A stretch of 64,000 nucleotides of DNA from an uncultured beta proteobacterium (GTDB lineage: Bacteria; Pseudomonadota; Gammaproteobacteria; Burkholderiales; Burkholderiaceae), in the NCBI GenBank assembly GCA_903900805.1, contig CAIUOP010000016.1, positions 35,041 to 99,040 of the forward strand, in the 5' to 3' direction. The translations under genes were made by a program, and so were the position numbers. The notes under the pieces were generated by a model. That model made no database searches and was not told the origin of the DNA. It saw only the letters and a program-made list of their open reading frames with translations. Of this stretch, positions 16,436 to 26,778 are shown piece after piece. Every line of letters starts with the position of its first letter. Within the stretch, counting starts at the first letter, position 1.

Positions 16436-17290
16436 TTATCGACTTCCTGAGTTTCTACCAGATGCAACTCTGTGATGCCCTGCTAAATCTAGGTAGGTTT
16501 GAATATCGCTCAGACCACTGGTTTTCAGGAGATCAACGACTGCATCTGATTGATCAAAGCCATGCTCAATAGCTATTAAGCCATTTGGATTGAGGTGTAC
16601 TTTGGCACCATCGATAATAGCCTCTAGGCAGGTCAGCCCGCTAGCGTAATCGGTTAGGGCTGAGATAGGTTCAAAACGTAAATCATCTTGGCTTAAGTGT
16701 GAGTCCAAAATCGATATATAGGGTGGGTTGCTCAGAATGATGTCAAACTGGGCATCACTACTTAAAGCCTCATACCAGCTTCCTTGCATTAATTGCACAC
16801 GAGCTTCCAGCTTTAGAAGTTGGGCGTTAGTCTTTGCAATATCCAAAGCTTCAAATGATTGATCTGTAGCGGTCACTAATGCATGAGGACTCGCATTTGC
16901 AATCGCTAAGGCAATAGCTCCAGAACCAGTTCCCAAATCCAATACTTTTGCTGACCCAAGAAGCCGTACAATTTCTTGGAGGCCAATTTCAACCAAGAGC
17001 TCGGTTTCAGGACGCGGTATAAGTACGCCTGGTGCAACATATAACTCGATGTCATGAAAACCCCGTTTGCCAATGAGGTAAGCAATCGGCTCTCCAGCCA
17101 GTCTTTTAGATTGCAAGCTTTGCCATTGCAAGCTTGCTTCTGAGCTCAGTTTCATGTCATCGCGAGATAGAAGTGCGGAGCGGGGCAGTTGATAGTGCTT
17201 TTCCAGTACGTGAGCCATTAAGAGGCGAGCTTCGCTAGAAGGAAGCGGTGAGTCGCTCAATAAAGAGCGCAGACTTAATTCTTGACTCAT
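16436..17290 (-). CDS. prmC: Peptide chain release factor N5-glutamine methyltransferase PrmC
   Basis: Methylates the Gln of the GGQ motif in release factors using S-adenosylmethionine. The 284-residue protein has the SAM-binding VLDLGTGSGAIALAIA motif and the catalytic NPPYI, and a helical N-domain. It lies 7 bases downstream of prfA, its substrate gene, in the usual order hemA-prfA-prmC. Confidence 0.96.
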   Translation of the reverse strand: MSQELSLRSLLSDSPLPSSEARLLMAHVLEKHYQLPRSALLSRDDMKLSSEASLQWQSLQSKRLAGEPIAYLIGKRGFHDIELYVAPGVLIPRPETELLVEIGLQEIVRLLGSAKVLDLGTGSGAIALAIANASPHALVTATDQSFEALDIAKTNAQLLKLEARVQLMQGSWYEALSSDAQFDIILSNPPYISILDSHLSQDDLRFEPISALTDYASGLTCLEAIIDGAKVHLNPNGLIAIEHGFDQSDAVVDLLKTSGLSDIQTYLDLAGHHRVASGRNSGSR

Positions 17291-17297
17291 AAGTGAT

Positions 17298-18377
17298 TTA
17301 GCTGTCGCCCAGTGCGGCGAGGAGTTCAGCTTGATGTTCAGAAGCTAATGCATTGCACAGATCATTAATATCACCATCCATCATCGCGTCGATTTTATAG
17401 AGCGTCAGATTGATGCGGTGATCAGTAATTCTTCCCTGCGGGAAGTTATAGGTACGAATACGATCGCTGCGATCACCAGAGCCAATCAGAGATTTTCTAG
17501 TTTGCGCTTCAAGCTGATGCTTTGCGCGTTCACGCGCATCCATAATGCGTGAAACGAGAACTTTCATTGCTTGCTCACGATTACGGTGTTGACTGCGATC
17601 ATCTTGGCATTCCACGACAGTGCCAGTTGGTAAGTGAGTAATACGGACTGCGGAGTCAGTCTTATTAATATGTTGACCGCCAGCACCAGAGGCGCGGAAG
17701 GTGTCAATTCGCAATTCAGCAGGATTAATTTTGACAGCCTCTAACTCATCTGCTTCTGGCATCACCGCTACAGTGCAGGCCGATGTATGAATGCGGCCCT
17801 GAGTTTCCGTTTGTGGAACACGTTGCACACGATGACCACCAGACTCGAATTTTAGGCGAGAGTACACGGCTTGACCAACTAAACGAAGTACAACCTCTTT
17901 GTAGCCACCTAAATCAGATTCAGCAGCACTGACTACTTCTACTTTCCAACCTTGCCGTTCTGCAAAGCGTGTATACATACGTAGTAAGTCTCCAGCAAAG
18001 AGCGCACTTTCATCACCACCAGTGCCTGCTCGTATTTCTAGGAAGACATTACGTTCATCGTTCTCGTCTTTTGGTAGCAAGAGCTTTTGTAGGGCTCCTG
18101 CAAGCTCTTCCATAGTAGCTAAAGCTTGCTTTTGTTCTTCATCGGCAAAATCCTTCATCTCTGGATCTTTACGCATCTCTTCAGCGGCTTGGGCATCTGC
18201 CTGTGCCTGCTTGTAAAGACCAAATTGTTCAACTACCGTAGCAATATCAGAATGTTCGCGCGTGAGTTTCCTATAAGCATCCATATCTTTGGTTGCTTCT
18301 TCGGAAGTTAAAAGGGAATTAAGTTCGGCTAAGCGTGTGTCTAGATGTTCTAGCTTAGCCCGCATGCTGGGCTTCAT
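17298..18377 (-). CDS. prfA: Peptide chain release factor 1
   Basis: Recognises UAA and UAG and triggers peptide release at the ribosome. The 359-residue protein contains the universal GGQ motif ([19 protein letters not shown], near residue 233), methylated by PrmC. The C-terminal [20 protein letters not shown] and [14 protein letters not shown] are characteristic of RF1. Its ATG directly follows the hemA stop (TAG|ATG), pointing to translational coupling. Confidence 0.97.
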   Translation of the reverse strand: MKPSMRAKLEHLDTRLAELNSLLTSEEATKDMDAYRKLTREHSDIATVVEQFGLYKQAQADAQAAEEMRKDPEMKDFADEEQKQALATMEELAGALQKLLLPKDENDERNVFLEIRAGTGGDESALFAGDLLRMYTRFAERQGWKVEVVSAAESDLGGYKEVVLRLVGQAVYSRLKFESGGHRVQRVPQTETQGRIHTSACTVAVMPEADELEAVKINPAELRIDTFRASGAGGQHINKTDSAVRITHLPTGTVVECQDDRSQHRNREQAMKVLVSRIMDARERAKHQLEAQTRKSLIGSGDRSDRIRTYNFPQGRITDHRINLTLYKIDAMMDGDINDLCNALASEHQAELLAALGDS

Positions 18378-19694
18378 CTAATGATCTTCTGGCTTAATGT
18401 GTGTGGCGAATAGTTTGGGTAAGAGCTTAATTAGGGCATCACGCTCAGCACCGTTGGAGTGTTGCAATGCATGCAGTGAGCCATGTAAGAATTTATTTGT
18501 TAGACCTTGAGCCATCGCATTCAGAACTTCTTGTGGATCATCGCCACGCATCAAGCGTTTCATAGCTCGCTCTAATTCAAGTTGTCTTAGACGCTCACCT
18601 TGCAATTGAATATCTTGAATGATCGGAACAGAGTTTCTCCCGTGCATCCAATGCATAAAGTTACCAACACGATCTTCAATAATGGCTTCAGCTTGACTGA
18701 CTGCAGCCTGGCGTAAACTAGCGCCAGTCTGAATCATGACTCCTAGGTCATCTACCGTATAAAGATATATATCTGCTAGCCGTGAGATTTCTGGCTCAAA
18801 GTCACGCGGAACTGCTAGATCAATCATCACTATCGGCTTATGGCGGCGTTGCTTGAGGGCGCTCTCCACCATACCTAAACCAATAATGGGCAGGGATGAG
18901 GCGGTGCTAGAGATAATAATGTCGAATTCATGAAGACGGCCGGGAAGCTCTGAGAGCTTTAGTGAATCGGCTTGCACATCTTGCGCAGAAATAGCATCAG
19001 CTAATTCTTGACCACGTTCAATGGTACGGTTGGCAATCACAACATTTTTGGGCTTACGGGCAACAAAGTGCGTGGCGCATAAACTAATCATGTCACCAGC
19101 GCCAATAAATAAAATACGTTGATCTGAGATTTTTTCAAAGATACGTTCGGCAAGGCGAACAGATGCAGCAGCCATCGAAATTGAATGTGCGCCAATTTCA
19201 GTGGAGCCACGTACTTCTTTAGCAACGGCAAATGTTTTCTGAAAAAGTTGATTAAGGTAGGTTCCCAACACACCCGCATCATTTGCAGTGCGAACTGCAT
19301 CTTTCATCTGCCCCAAAATCTGAGTCTCGCCAATCACCATAGAATCTAATCCGCAGGCAACTCTGAAGGCATGACGCACAGCATCAGATTGCGGCAGGGA
19401 ATAAATATGAGGGGCAAGATTACTAGGCGCTAGTTGTTGGGTTTTGGCAAGCCAATCAAAAGTAGCTTCGTGTAAGAGACCGGCAGCGCTGGCATCATTT
19501 GCTGCACAGTACACCTCGGTTCGGTTACAGGTTGATAAAATCGTTGCCTCGGGCAGCCCAGCCTGATTCGCGCCAAGCAAATGTTGGCGTAGATCATGCA
19601 AGGCCTCTTGAAGAAATTCAGGAGCGAAGGCGACCTTTTCCCGAATGGCGACCGGTGCTGTGTGATGATTGATGCCGAGTGTCAACAACTTCAT
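18378..19694 (-). CDS. hemA: Glutamyl-tRNA reductase
   Basis: First step of C5-pathway tetrapyrrole synthesis: reduces Glu-tRNA to glutamate-1-semialdehyde with NADPH. The 438-residue protein starts with [18 protein letters not shown] and has the catalytic cysteine in [11 protein letters not shown] (about residue 55). The NADPH-binding domain follows ([11 protein letters not shown]), then a helical dimerisation region. It heads hemA-prfA-prmC and is divergent from a small membrane protein gene. Confidence 0.96.
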   Translation of the reverse strand: MKLLTLGINHHTAPVAIREKVAFAPEFLQEALHDLRQHLLGANQAGLPEATILSTCNRTEVYCAANDASAAGLLHEATFDWLAKTQQLAPSNLAPHIYSLPQSDAVRHAFRVACGLDSMVIGETQILGQMKDAVRTANDAGVLGTYLNQLFQKTFAVAKEVRGSTEIGAHSISMAAASVRLAERIFEKISDQRILFIGAGDMISLCATHFVARKPKNVVIANRTIERGQELADAISAQDVQADSLKLSELPGRLHEFDIIISSTASSLPIIGLGMVESALKQRRHKPIVMIDLAVPRDFEPEISRLADIYLYTVDDLGVMIQTGASLRQAAVSQAEAIIEDRVGNFMHWMHGRNSVPIIQDIQLQGERLRQLELERAMKRLMRGDDPQEVLNAMAQGLTNKFLHGSLHALQHSNGAERDALIKLLPKLFATHIKPEDH

Positions 19695-19737
19695 AATGGT
19701 AATTATAGATTTGATGACACTATTAATGGGGGTATCA

Positions 19738-19992
19738 ATGGGGTTTTTAGCTTTTCTGGTGATTGGGGGTATTTCTGGGGCTTCTGCCTGGATTTTTTAC
19801 CCTGGTCAAGCCAGTAGACCAAAGCTGGGAAAGCTTCTGCTAGCAGCGTTTCTTGGCTTTCTAGCCGCCCTTGCTAGTTCTTATCTTGGGCAATATTTGG
19901 GGCTCTTTCAGTCTGGACAGATGCTGGAGTGGCTGAGTGCTATTTTTGCCTCTTGCCTGGCAGCTTGTATTTTTACAGCTTTAGCTAAATAG
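19738..19992 (+). CDS. Small membrane protein, GlsB/YeaQ/YmgE-like
   Basis: Hydrophobic 84-residue protein with about three membrane helices and Gly-rich turns ([15 protein letters not shown], then [23 protein letters not shown]). The layout resembles the GlsB/YeaQ/YmgE (transglycosylase-associated) family, whose function is unclear. Several in-frame ATGs exist (19669, 19696, 19714, 19726, 19738). ATG 19738 is preferred because GGGGG lies at fitting distance and the size then fits the family. Upstream starts would overlap or sit on the hemA start. Its 3' end overlaps ung by 8 bases, convergently. Confidence 0.55.
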   Translation: MGFLAFLVIGGISGASAWIFYPGQASRPKLGKLLLAAFLGFLAALASSYLGQYLGLFQSGQMLEWLSAIFASCLAACIFTALAK

Positions 19993-20737
19993 GTTTGTCT
20001 GGGGGTGTTTCACCCACCCAAACAATCTCTTCCTTATCAAGTTGTTTTAGCCATTGATTCGCTTTGGTGAAATGACCGCAACTTACTTTAGCCCCGGGTT
20101 CCAAAAAAGGCCTATCAGTTTTATAAACACCTAAGCCGGATGGATGTGAGGATTGCAGAATGAGCTGATCAATACCTGATTCAATTAAAGCCAGCTTAGA
20201 TTGTGCATGGCCACCCCAGAGCATCCAAACTAAATGAGGTCTCTGAAGAGCTAAACCTGAAATAAGCCGATCAATCAAACTTTTCCAACCTAGATTGGCA
20301 TGACTTCCTGCTTCACTTAATTTAACGCTTAGTGCTGTATTGAGGAGTAGCACTCCTTGTTCGGCCCAGGCGTGAAGGTCACCGTTGGGCAAATGATCAA
20401 ATCCCTCAAGAGCAAGTGCTTTGCTAATGTTACGTAGTGAGCTAGGAAATGCGCGTGAGTTGGTGGGGATATTGGCTGGAATTGAGAATGCTAAGCCTTG
20501 CGCAAGGTCTGGCGAGTGATAGGGATCCTGCCCCAAAATCACTACTTTGACAGATGCAACAGGGGTTAACTTTAGCGCTTTGAAAAAATTCTTTGACTCA
20601 GGCCGAATCATTTTTGGATCAACATCAAGTGCTGCTTGTAAATTACCCGCTAAATTTTTCCAATCGCTAGAATCAAAATAGTTACCTAGTAGGTCGCGCC
20701 AATCTTTTGGAATATCTTCTTTAGAAAAAGCGGGCAT
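19985..20737 (-). CDS. ung: Uracil-DNA glycosylase
   Basis: Removes uracil from DNA in base-excision repair. The 250-residue protein has the water-activating GQDPYHSPDLAQGLAFS motif, LLLNTALSV, and the C-terminal HPSGLGVYK loop that inserts into DNA. Length is a little above E. coli Ung. It is downstream of the M61 peptidase gene on the same strand with a 30-base gap. Confidence 0.96.
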   Translation of the reverse strand: MPAFSKEDIPKDWRDLLGNYFDSSDWKNLAGNLQAALDVDPKMIRPESKNFFKALKLTPVASVKVVILGQDPYHSPDLAQGLAFSIPANIPTNSRAFPSSLRNISKALALEGFDHLPNGDLHAWAEQGVLLLNTALSVKLSEAGSHANLGWKSLIDRLISGLALQRPHLVWMLWGGHAQSKLALIESGIDQLILQSSHPSGLGVYKTDRPFLEPGAKVSCGHFTKANQWLKQLDKEEIVWVGETPPDKPI

Positions 20738-20767
20738 GTATTCGAGAGAGATATTGGTATTACAAAT

Positions 20768-22540
20768 TCAAGAGTTGGAGATTAAGGCATACTGCATCGG
20801 TAGTTGACTGGCATGAAAGTTTGCCATGCGCTCATGTTCTAAGTCATCGCGGTAGAAGCAAAAATGAATACTTTGCCCTTCAGTAAGGGAAGAGAGAATT
20901 TTATCTAGGCGACCACTAGTGACGCGTTGACCATTGATGCTTGCTACTAAGTCGCCGGGCGCGAGTCCTGCCAACTGGGCCGCCCCTCCATCTAAGACAT
21001 GAGTGACCTTGAGCCATCCATTGACATCAGTATGGCGCATACCAAGCTGAAGCTTTATCTTCTCTAACTTAGATTGTGTTTTTTGTTTAACTAAAATCGA
21101 TTTAGAGGAAACCCATTTTTGAAGTGGGATATCTTCAGTGCCAAAGATGTAGCGTGATTTAATGTCAGCCCAGGTTTTAGAAAAATCAGATCCAAGTAAT
21201 TCATGTACTAAATTGTCTAGCCCGTCCTCAAAAATTCCATCAAGAGTGACACCATGCCTTTGCCAAATCAAGCGCATCAGGTCATCTAGAGATTTCTTAT
21301 TTTTGGAAAATGCACGGATTTGTAGATCCAAACCTAGCGCTAGTAGTGCACCCTTACCGTAGTAACTCACTACTGCGTTGGGGGTATTTTCATCTGCTTG
21401 GTAATACTTCGTCCAGGCATCGAATGAGCTATCGGCTAGGCTTTGCTTGTTTCTTCCTGGCCCGCGCAGGATGCCATTCCAGTTAGTAGAGACTAGATCG
21501 AGATACGTTTTAAGATCAATGCGCTTGCTACGGAACAGCTGAAGATCATCGTAGTAGCTAGTAAAACCCTCGAATAGCCAGAGTAAGCGAGTGTGATTAC
21601 GCTTGCTAAGATCATAGGGTTGAAATGCTTTTGGTTGAATACGTTTTACTAGCCACGCATGAAAGTATTCATGGCTACACAAACCCAGAAACTCACGATA
21701 GGCAGACTCATCTAGCGGCATATCCACTTGTGGAATTTGATCACGACGGCAGAGTAGTGCGGTGCTATTGCGATGCTCAAGGCCACCATAACCATTTAGC
21801 ACTGCATTTGTTAAGAAGAGGTAGCTCCTAAAAGGAGCTTGCTTAGTCTTTGGTTCGAAGAGATTGATCGTACAAGTGCAAATTGCTTGCAAATCTTGCG
21901 CAAGGCGTTTTATATCAACGGAATTAATACATCCTTGGATAGCCATACTGTGTGGGATACCACCAGATATCCAACGAATGATTTGAAACTCTCCCATGGC
22001 AACGGGATGATCAAGCAGATTCTCATAATCTTGTGCAAGATAAAAGCCAAATCCGCGCGGATCTGTTTTTACAGCCCTTAAGCTGGTTTGTACTGACCAG
22101 TGATCAGTAAATCCTCCTTCTGGTGGAGCAATCGCAAGTGAGCAAGCCAAATTTTCTTGACCTTGAACCTCAAGACATAGGCTGCTTGCGTTGAAGAATG
22201 CACGCTCCGTATCCAGATAGGCAGCGCGCACAGAGGAATCGTATGCGTATATCGTGGTGAGGACCTCAACTGGACTACTTACTTTTGGTAAGCGCCATTG
22301 ATCATTATTTAATCTCTCTAGAGAAAGCTTCTTCTTACTGCCAACAGAATAAGCCTCAATGGATTCAATCTGCTTACTAAAATCGCGAATCAAATAACTT
22401 CCCGGAATCCAAGCCGGCATTTGCAATACTTGTCCCTCTGGATCAGGTTCTGCGATATGTAATTTCACTTGGTAGCGATGACCATGAAGGTCTGCCGGCC
22501 ATACGGTGTACTGAATTGCTGGTAGATCTGCTTTATTCAT
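20768..22540 (-). CDS. M61 family metallopeptidase with PDZ domain
   Basis: Zinc aminopeptidase of the glycyl-aminopeptidase group. The 590-residue protein has an N-terminal beta-rich domain (PAWIPGSYLIRDFSKQI is strongly conserved in M61). The zinc site HEYFH lies near residue 290 (LCSHEYFHAWLVKRI) with a downstream Glu in LWLFEGFTSYYDD. A C-terminal PDZ domain follows (AAQLAGLAPGDLVASINGQRV). No signal peptide is seen, so it is probably cytoplasmic. The gene lies between dsbC-like and ung genes; 5 bases separate it from the former. Confidence 0.9.
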   Translation of the reverse strand: MNKADLPAIQYTVWPADLHGHRYQVKLHIAEPDPEGQVLQMPAWIPGSYLIRDFSKQIESIEAYSVGSKKKLSLERLNNDQWRLPKVSSPVEVLTTIYAYDSSVRAAYLDTERAFFNASSLCLEVQGQENLACSLAIAPPEGGFTDHWSVQTSLRAVKTDPRGFGFYLAQDYENLLDHPVAMGEFQIIRWISGGIPHSMAIQGCINSVDIKRLAQDLQAICTCTINLFEPKTKQAPFRSYLFLTNAVLNGYGGLEHRNSTALLCRRDQIPQVDMPLDESAYREFLGLCSHEYFHAWLVKRIQPKAFQPYDLSKRNHTRLLWLFEGFTSYYDDLQLFRSKRIDLKTYLDLVSTNWNGILRGPGRNKQSLADSSFDAWTKYYQADENTPNAVVSYYGKGALLALGLDLQIRAFSKNKKSLDDLMRLIWQRHGVTLDGIFEDGLDNLVHELLGSDFSKTWADIKSRYIFGTEDIPLQKWVSSKSILVKQKTQSKLEKIKLQLGMRHTDVNGWLKVTHVLDGGAAQLAGLAPGDLVASINGQRVTSGRLDKILSSLTEGQSIHFCFYRDDLEHERMANFHASQLPMQYALISNS

Positions 22541-22545
22541 GATAT

Positions 22546-23262
22546 TTACTTCAGTGAACTAAATTTCTTTTCAATATCGGTAATTTGAACTGCTCCAGGA
22601 AAGCGACTGCCATCAGTAAAGAAAAGAGTGGGCGTTCCTGTAATGCCATAGGTTTTTGCAAAAGCAAGATTCTTATCTAGCGGAGTGTTGCAATCACTTT
22701 TTCCGCTAGGGCTAATACCGTTAATCATCCAATCAATATAAGCCTTAAAGGGATCTGCGGCGCACCAGATTTGCTTTGATTTTTGAGTAGAGTCGGCAGA
22801 CAAAATGGGAGTGAGATAGGTATAGATGGTGACATTCTCTAACTGCTGCATAGACTTTTCTAAACGCTTGCAGTAGCCACAATTGGGATCTGAAAATACC
22901 GCCAGCTGACGGCTGCCGTTACCACGAACAGTTTTGATGGCATTAGCTTGATTCAAATCTGCCCACTTAATTCGGTTTAAGTCAGCCTGCCTTTGTTCGG
23001 TAATATTTTTTCCGCTAGCTAGCTCAATGATTTCACCTTGTATGAGATATTTTCCAGAGGCATCTGTATAAAAAAATTCATTACCAACCAATACTTCATA
23101 TAAACCAGGGACTGGAGCTGCTGATACGCTCTTCACTTTTACATTTGGCCCCAACCTTTTTTGTATCTCGGTTTTAATCTGCTGCTCAGCCTGAGGATAG
23201 ACAGCGCCGGAAAAAAGTAGAGTAATGCAGGTAAATACTGCTACAGATAGGAATTTATTCAA
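22546..23262 (-). CDS. dsbC: DsbC/DsbG-type periplasmic thiol:disulfide isomerase
   Basis: Repairs wrong disulfides in periplasmic proteins. The product has a signal peptide (to about VYPQA), a DsbC N-terminal dimerisation domain and a thioredoxin domain. The active site is CGYC (FSDPNCGYCKRLEKS). A second Cys pair (WCAAD...SDCNTP) matches the DsbC structural disulfide, and GTPTLFFTDG is the cis-Pro loop. No ATG is available. TTG 23262 is preferred because GGGGA lies 8 bases upstream; TTG 23268 is the track start. The start is nested in the last codons of ubiH. Confidence 0.9.
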   Translation of the reverse strand: MNKFLSVAVFTCITLLFSGAVYPQAEQQIKTEIQKRLGPNVKVKSVSAAPVPGLYEVLVGNEFFYTDASGKYLIQGEIIELASGKNITEQRQADLNRIKWADLNQANAIKTVRGNGSRQLAVFSDPNCGYCKRLEKSMQQLENVTIYTYLTPILSADSTQKSKQIWCAADPFKAYIDWMINGISPSGKSDCNTPLDKNLAFAKTYGITGTPTLFFTDGSRFPGAVQITDIEKKFSSLK

Positions 23263-24529
23263 AATCAATGTCCCCTAAGGCGCGCTCAATAAGACGCTGT
23301 TTAATAAAATGACTTTTGTTAACCAGACCGAGTCCCCAGTTACGTAGTTGTCGTTCTGTGTTACTGCTGGCAGAAAATAATTTCTTGAGTTTGTCAGTAA
23401 CCCATAAAAGTGCGCTTGTATCCCCCTGGCGTTGACGCTCGTAGCGCCGAAGCAATACTACATCGCTTGGTGAACGAAAAGATTCACGTTTACCAAGAAT
23501 GTTGAGCAATACTGCAACATCCCGTAAGCCTAAGTTAAGACCTTGTCCTGCTAGTGGGTGCATCACATGGGCTGCATCACCAATGAGAACAACCTTGGGC
23601 GTTGCCTCCGGGCCAATAAAACGGGTTGCCCGAATCTTTTTCAATGGAAATGCTGCTGGTATCGAGTTGAGCTTGAGCTCACCTAGTTGCTTTCCAATAG
23701 CACCATTCGCAATTGAGTTAAATCGCTCTTGCCATTCGACTTGGTCTAGTTTTAATAGATCTGCGGCATGTTCAGGCGAGGTTGACCACACCATCGAAAC
23801 TTGTTTACCAGGTAAGGGGAGCATTGCCACAATATCGCCCCCAGGTAAAAACCACTGAAAGGCTGTTTCAAGATGTGGATATGTACAAGTCCAATTGGCA
23901 ACCACAGCGCTTTGTGAGTAATTCTCTTCGCTCACTGCAATACCGAGTTCAGCCCGGATAGGTGAATTTGCTCCATCAGCAGCAACTACGAGTTGCGTAC
24001 GAATGGCACCACCATTTTTTAAGTGAAGCGTACTGCCCTCTGTATCAACTTCAATCTTATTAATCACATCGCTAATCCGCTCCAACTTGTTTTGAAAGCG
24101 AGAAGCCTGATCAAGTGTGTGCTCAATTAAATTTGATTCGCCAATCCAAGCTAATTGCGGCGTACCTGCTTCAAACGCAGAAAGATGGAGTTGATCATTT
24201 TTTTCACCACGATCACCATAAATCCGCATATCGCGCACCGGCTGGATTCGACTATGGTCTAGCGCATCCCAAATTTGTAAATGGGCTAATAGCTTTTGCG
24301 TACTTGGAGAAAAGGCATAGATTCGTTGGCCCCATTCCAATCCTTGCGGTGCGGGAGCCATTTGACTCAGATCCGGAGCAATTTCAATGGTGTTGAGACC
24401 AAGCTGTGCTAGACCAAGTGCGCAAGCCTTACCAGCAATGCCTCCGCCGACAACCACAACGTCAGCAGAGCGGATTTTGACGGATTGCGCAGGGGTTTTG
24501 GATGGGTGGTTTAAATGAACTTCCGACAT
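23255..24529 (-). CDS. UbiH/UbiF/COQ6-type FAD-dependent hydroxylase
   Basis: Ring hydroxylase of ubiquinone synthesis. The 424-residue protein has the N-terminal FAD site (VVVGGGIAGKACALGLAQLG), the middle DG-type motif (VVAADGANSPIRAELGI) and the second FAD box GDAAHVMHPLAGQGLNLGLRD. These define the family but not which ring carbon is modified. coq7, another ubiquinone hydroxylase, is elsewhere in the window. It overlaps the DsbC-like gene by 8 bases and is divergent from ychF across 40 bases. Confidence 0.9.
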   Translation of the reverse strand: MSEVHLNHPSKTPAQSVKIRSADVVVVGGGIAGKACALGLAQLGLNTIEIAPDLSQMAPAPQGLEWGQRIYAFSPSTQKLLAHLQIWDALDHSRIQPVRDMRIYGDRGEKNDQLHLSAFEAGTPQLAWIGESNLIEHTLDQASRFQNKLERISDVINKIEVDTEGSTLHLKNGGAIRTQLVVAADGANSPIRAELGIAVSEENYSQSAVVANWTCTYPHLETAFQWFLPGGDIVAMLPLPGKQVSMVWSTSPEHAADLLKLDQVEWQERFNSIANGAIGKQLGELKLNSIPAAFPLKKIRATRFIGPEATPKVVLIGDAAHVMHPLAGQGLNLGLRDVAVLLNILGKRESFRSPSDVVLLRRYERQRQGDTSALLWVTDKLKKLFSASSNTERQLRNWGLGLVNKSHFIKQRLIERALGDIDFE

Positions 24530-24569
24530 AACTTGATGATATCGAATCTGACCCCTTTACAATAAGCTC

Positions 24570-25664
24570 ATGTCTTTGAAATGTGGCATCGTCGGCCTGC
24601 CTAACGTCGGCAAATCTACCCTCTTTAACGCGCTTACCAAAGCTGGGATCGCAGCGGAAAACTACCCTTTCTGCACGATTGAGCCCAATGTAGGCGTGGT
24701 CGAGGTTCCTGACCACCGTCTAGCTGCCCTGGCTGAGATTGTGAAGCCTGAACGCATCCTGCCCGCTGCCGTCGAGTTTGTCGATATTGCTGGTTTGGTC
24801 GCTGGCGCTTCCAAAGGTGAGGGCCTTGGAAATCAATTTTTAGCGAATATTCGGGAAACGGATGCCATTACCCATGTAGTCCGTTGTTTTGAAGATCCGA
24901 ATGTAATTCACGTCGCCGGCAAGATTGACCCGATTGCCGATATTGGCGTGATTGATACTGAATTGGCTTTATCAGATTTGGCTACTGTTGAGAAAACACT
25001 TAACCGTTCCAGTAAAGCTGCGAAGTCAGGCAACGATAAAGAAGCAGCAGCCTTAGTTGCTGTTCTGACTAAAGTGCTAGCCCATTTAGACTCAGCTCTA
25101 CCGGTGCGCAGTCTAAATTTAAGCGAAGATGAATTACTGTTGATTAAACCCTTGTGTTTAATTACTGCAAAACCAGCGATGTATGTAGCTAATGTAAAAG
25201 AGGACGGTTTTACCAATAATCCTCATCTGGAGGCGGTAAAGCAGCATGCTGCAAAAGAAAATGCTCCAGTAGTTGCTGTTTGTGCAGCGATTGAGGCTGA
25301 GATTGCAGATCTTGATGATGCTGATAAAACAGAATTTCTGGCTGATTTGGGTATGGAAGAGCCCGGCCTAGATCGCGTGATTCGTGCTGGGTACTCTTTA
25401 CTTGGTTTACAAACTTACTTTACTGCTGGTGTTAAAGAAGTACGTGCATGGACCATTCATCTAGGTGATACTGCGCCGCAAGCAGCAGGCGTTATTCACA
25501 CAGACTTTGAGCGGGGCTTCATCCGCGCGCAAACCATTTCTTATGATGACTTTGTTCAATTTAAGGGCGAGGCTGGTGCTAAAGAGGCTGGTAAGATGCG
25601 AGCCGAAGGCAAGGAATACGTGGTTAAGGATGGGGATGTATTGAACTTCTTATTCAATGTCTAA
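24570..25664 (+). CDS. ychF: Redox-regulated ATPase/GTPase YchF
   Basis: Obg-family P-loop protein that binds ribosomes and prefers ATP; linked to oxidative stress. The 364-residue protein has Walker [16 protein letters not shown] near residue 8, switch region with [19 protein letters not shown], and a C-terminal TGS domain (ending [19 protein letters not shown]). Length and both ends match the family. A terminator follows closely. Confidence 0.97.
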   Translation: MSLKCGIVGLPNVGKSTLFNALTKAGIAAENYPFCTIEPNVGVVEVPDHRLAALAEIVKPERILPAAVEFVDIAGLVAGASKGEGLGNQFLANIRETDAITHVVRCFEDPNVIHVAGKIDPIADIGVIDTELALSDLATVEKTLNRSSKAAKSGNDKEAAALVAVLTKVLAHLDSALPVRSLNLSEDELLLIKPLCLITAKPAMYVANVKEDGFTNNPHLEAVKQHAAKENAPVVAVCAAIEAEIADLDDADKTEFLADLGMEEPGLDRVIRAGYSLLGLQTYFTAGVKEVRAWTIHLGDTAPQAAGVIHTDFERGFIRAQTISYDDFVQFKGEAGAKEAGKMRAEGKEYVVKDGDVLNFLFNV

Positions 25665-25689
25665 CTCAGCGATATATCTCACGCCCCAA

Positions 25690-25721
25690 TAAAAAAGCCC
25701 TTATCACAAGGGCTTTTTTAT
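25690..25721 (+). terminator. Bidirectional rho-independent terminator
   Basis: AAAAAAGCCCTT...AAGGGCTTTTTT with loop ATCAC forms a perfect stem flanked by A- and T-runs. It can end ychF rightward and the winged-helix gene leftward. Confidence 0.9.
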
Positions 25722-25736
25722 TGAGGTGAAAGAAGC

Positions 25737-26087
25737 TTAAGCAGACTTAGCAGCTTTCTCTAAGCACTTAGAAATTTCTTCATAGCGCTTGATCGCTAAC
25801 TTCGTTGGCACTACTTCTTTCTTACGGCCATCAGTATTTGATGCCATCTTGATATAGCCCATCACACTAAGATTCTTTACGCGACCATGCAATGTTGCTT
25901 GAGAACCAAGTTCTGAGAGTGAAATCAAATCACCTACCAATACCGACTCTTTTAAATGTGAACAAGTAACAATTTTGTCCAGCAAACTTTCTTCGATATA
26001 GTCCAGTTTCTTGCCAGGGTTAATGCGGTCTAAGGTATCGAGTAAGTTCAAAAATCGGATATAAGAAGGGGACTTTGCGGTAGCCAT
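25737..26087 (-). CDS. Small winged-helix (MarR-like) protein, function unknown
   Basis: 116 residues with no signal peptide. The central part (VLVGDLISLSELGSQATLHG, then RVKNLSVMGYIKMASNTDGR and KKEVVPTKLAIKRYEEI) reads as helix-turn-helix plus a charged wing and a long last helix, as in MarR-type regulators. The N-terminal helix LNLLDTLDRINPGKKLDYIEE would be a dimer or scaffold helix. It is divergent from a MASE1-like membrane protein gene across 121 bases. Possible targets are itself and that gene; this is inference. Confidence 0.6.
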   Translation of the reverse strand: MATAKSPSYIRFLNLLDTLDRINPGKKLDYIEESLLDKIVTCSHLKESVLVGDLISLSELGSQATLHGRVKNLSVMGYIKMASNTDGRKKEVVPTKLAIKRYEEISKCLEKAAKSA

Positions 26088-26208
26088 TTTTTAAGAGTAT
26101 GTTGTTGTGCAGTGAATTGATATTAGCTGTAGAGCTAGTATCAGTGTATACCCTTGGCTTAATTTTCTCAACCGGTACTCGTTATCGAAAGCATTCATAA
26201 TCGATGTA

Positions 26209-26778
26209 ATGAGTAAACAATTGGGAACGCTTTCTGAGGTCACTTTTGCACTTGTCATTAGTGCGCTATCGTACACATTTCTTTTCTATCTCAATAATTG
26301 GCTGACAAGTGAGCTGGTATTTAGTCTAGGCGTTAATTGGATTTATTTGCCAGCAGGCCTGCGTTTATTTTTAACCTTAATTTTTGGACTTCCAGGTGCG
26401 ATTGGGATTGCTTTAGTCTCTTTTTTGATTAGCTACTATGGCGACTTTCCTCATAACCTCATACTTTGTATTGGTATAGGCTTGATATCTGGATTTGCCC
26501 CTTATCTAGCAAGGGTTTTTGTGATTAGCAATGTGCCCTTAACACCTGATCTAAGCGATCTCAATTTTCAGAAGCTAGTAATTTGTATTTTGATATATGC
26601 AGTGCTGAGTGCTGGATTGCATCAGTGGTGGTTTTCTACTATGGCGCTAGAGAATGCAGGCGGGATAAGCCATGTCACTGTAATGTTTATCGGTGACGTA
26701 CTTGGCTCATTACTGCTAATCTCTCTAATTAAATACAGCCTAGATCTGTTGAAGAAGGCTAGGGAAACAGTTCACTAA
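26209..26778 (+). CDS. Integral membrane protein resembling a stand-alone MASE1 sensor domain
   Basis: 189 residues with five or six hydrophobic helices. The motif [18 protein letters not shown], with a Trp/Pro-Ala-Gly-x-Arg core, resembles MASE1, a membrane sensory domain usually fused to kinases or GGDEF proteins. No cytoplasmic output domain is present; the protein ends soon after the last helix. The 3' end overlaps trpC convergently by 20 bases. The function is unknown. ATG 26209 has no strong ribosome site. Confidence 0.55.
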   Translation: MSKQLGTLSEVTFALVISALSYTFLFYLNNWLTSELVFSLGVNWIYLPAGLRLFLTLIFGLPGAIGIALVSFLISYYGDFPHNLILCIGIGLISGFAPYLARVFVISNVPLTPDLSDLNFQKLVICILIYAVLSAGLHQWWFSTMALENAGGISHVTVMFIGDVLGSLLLISLIKYSLDLLKKARETVH

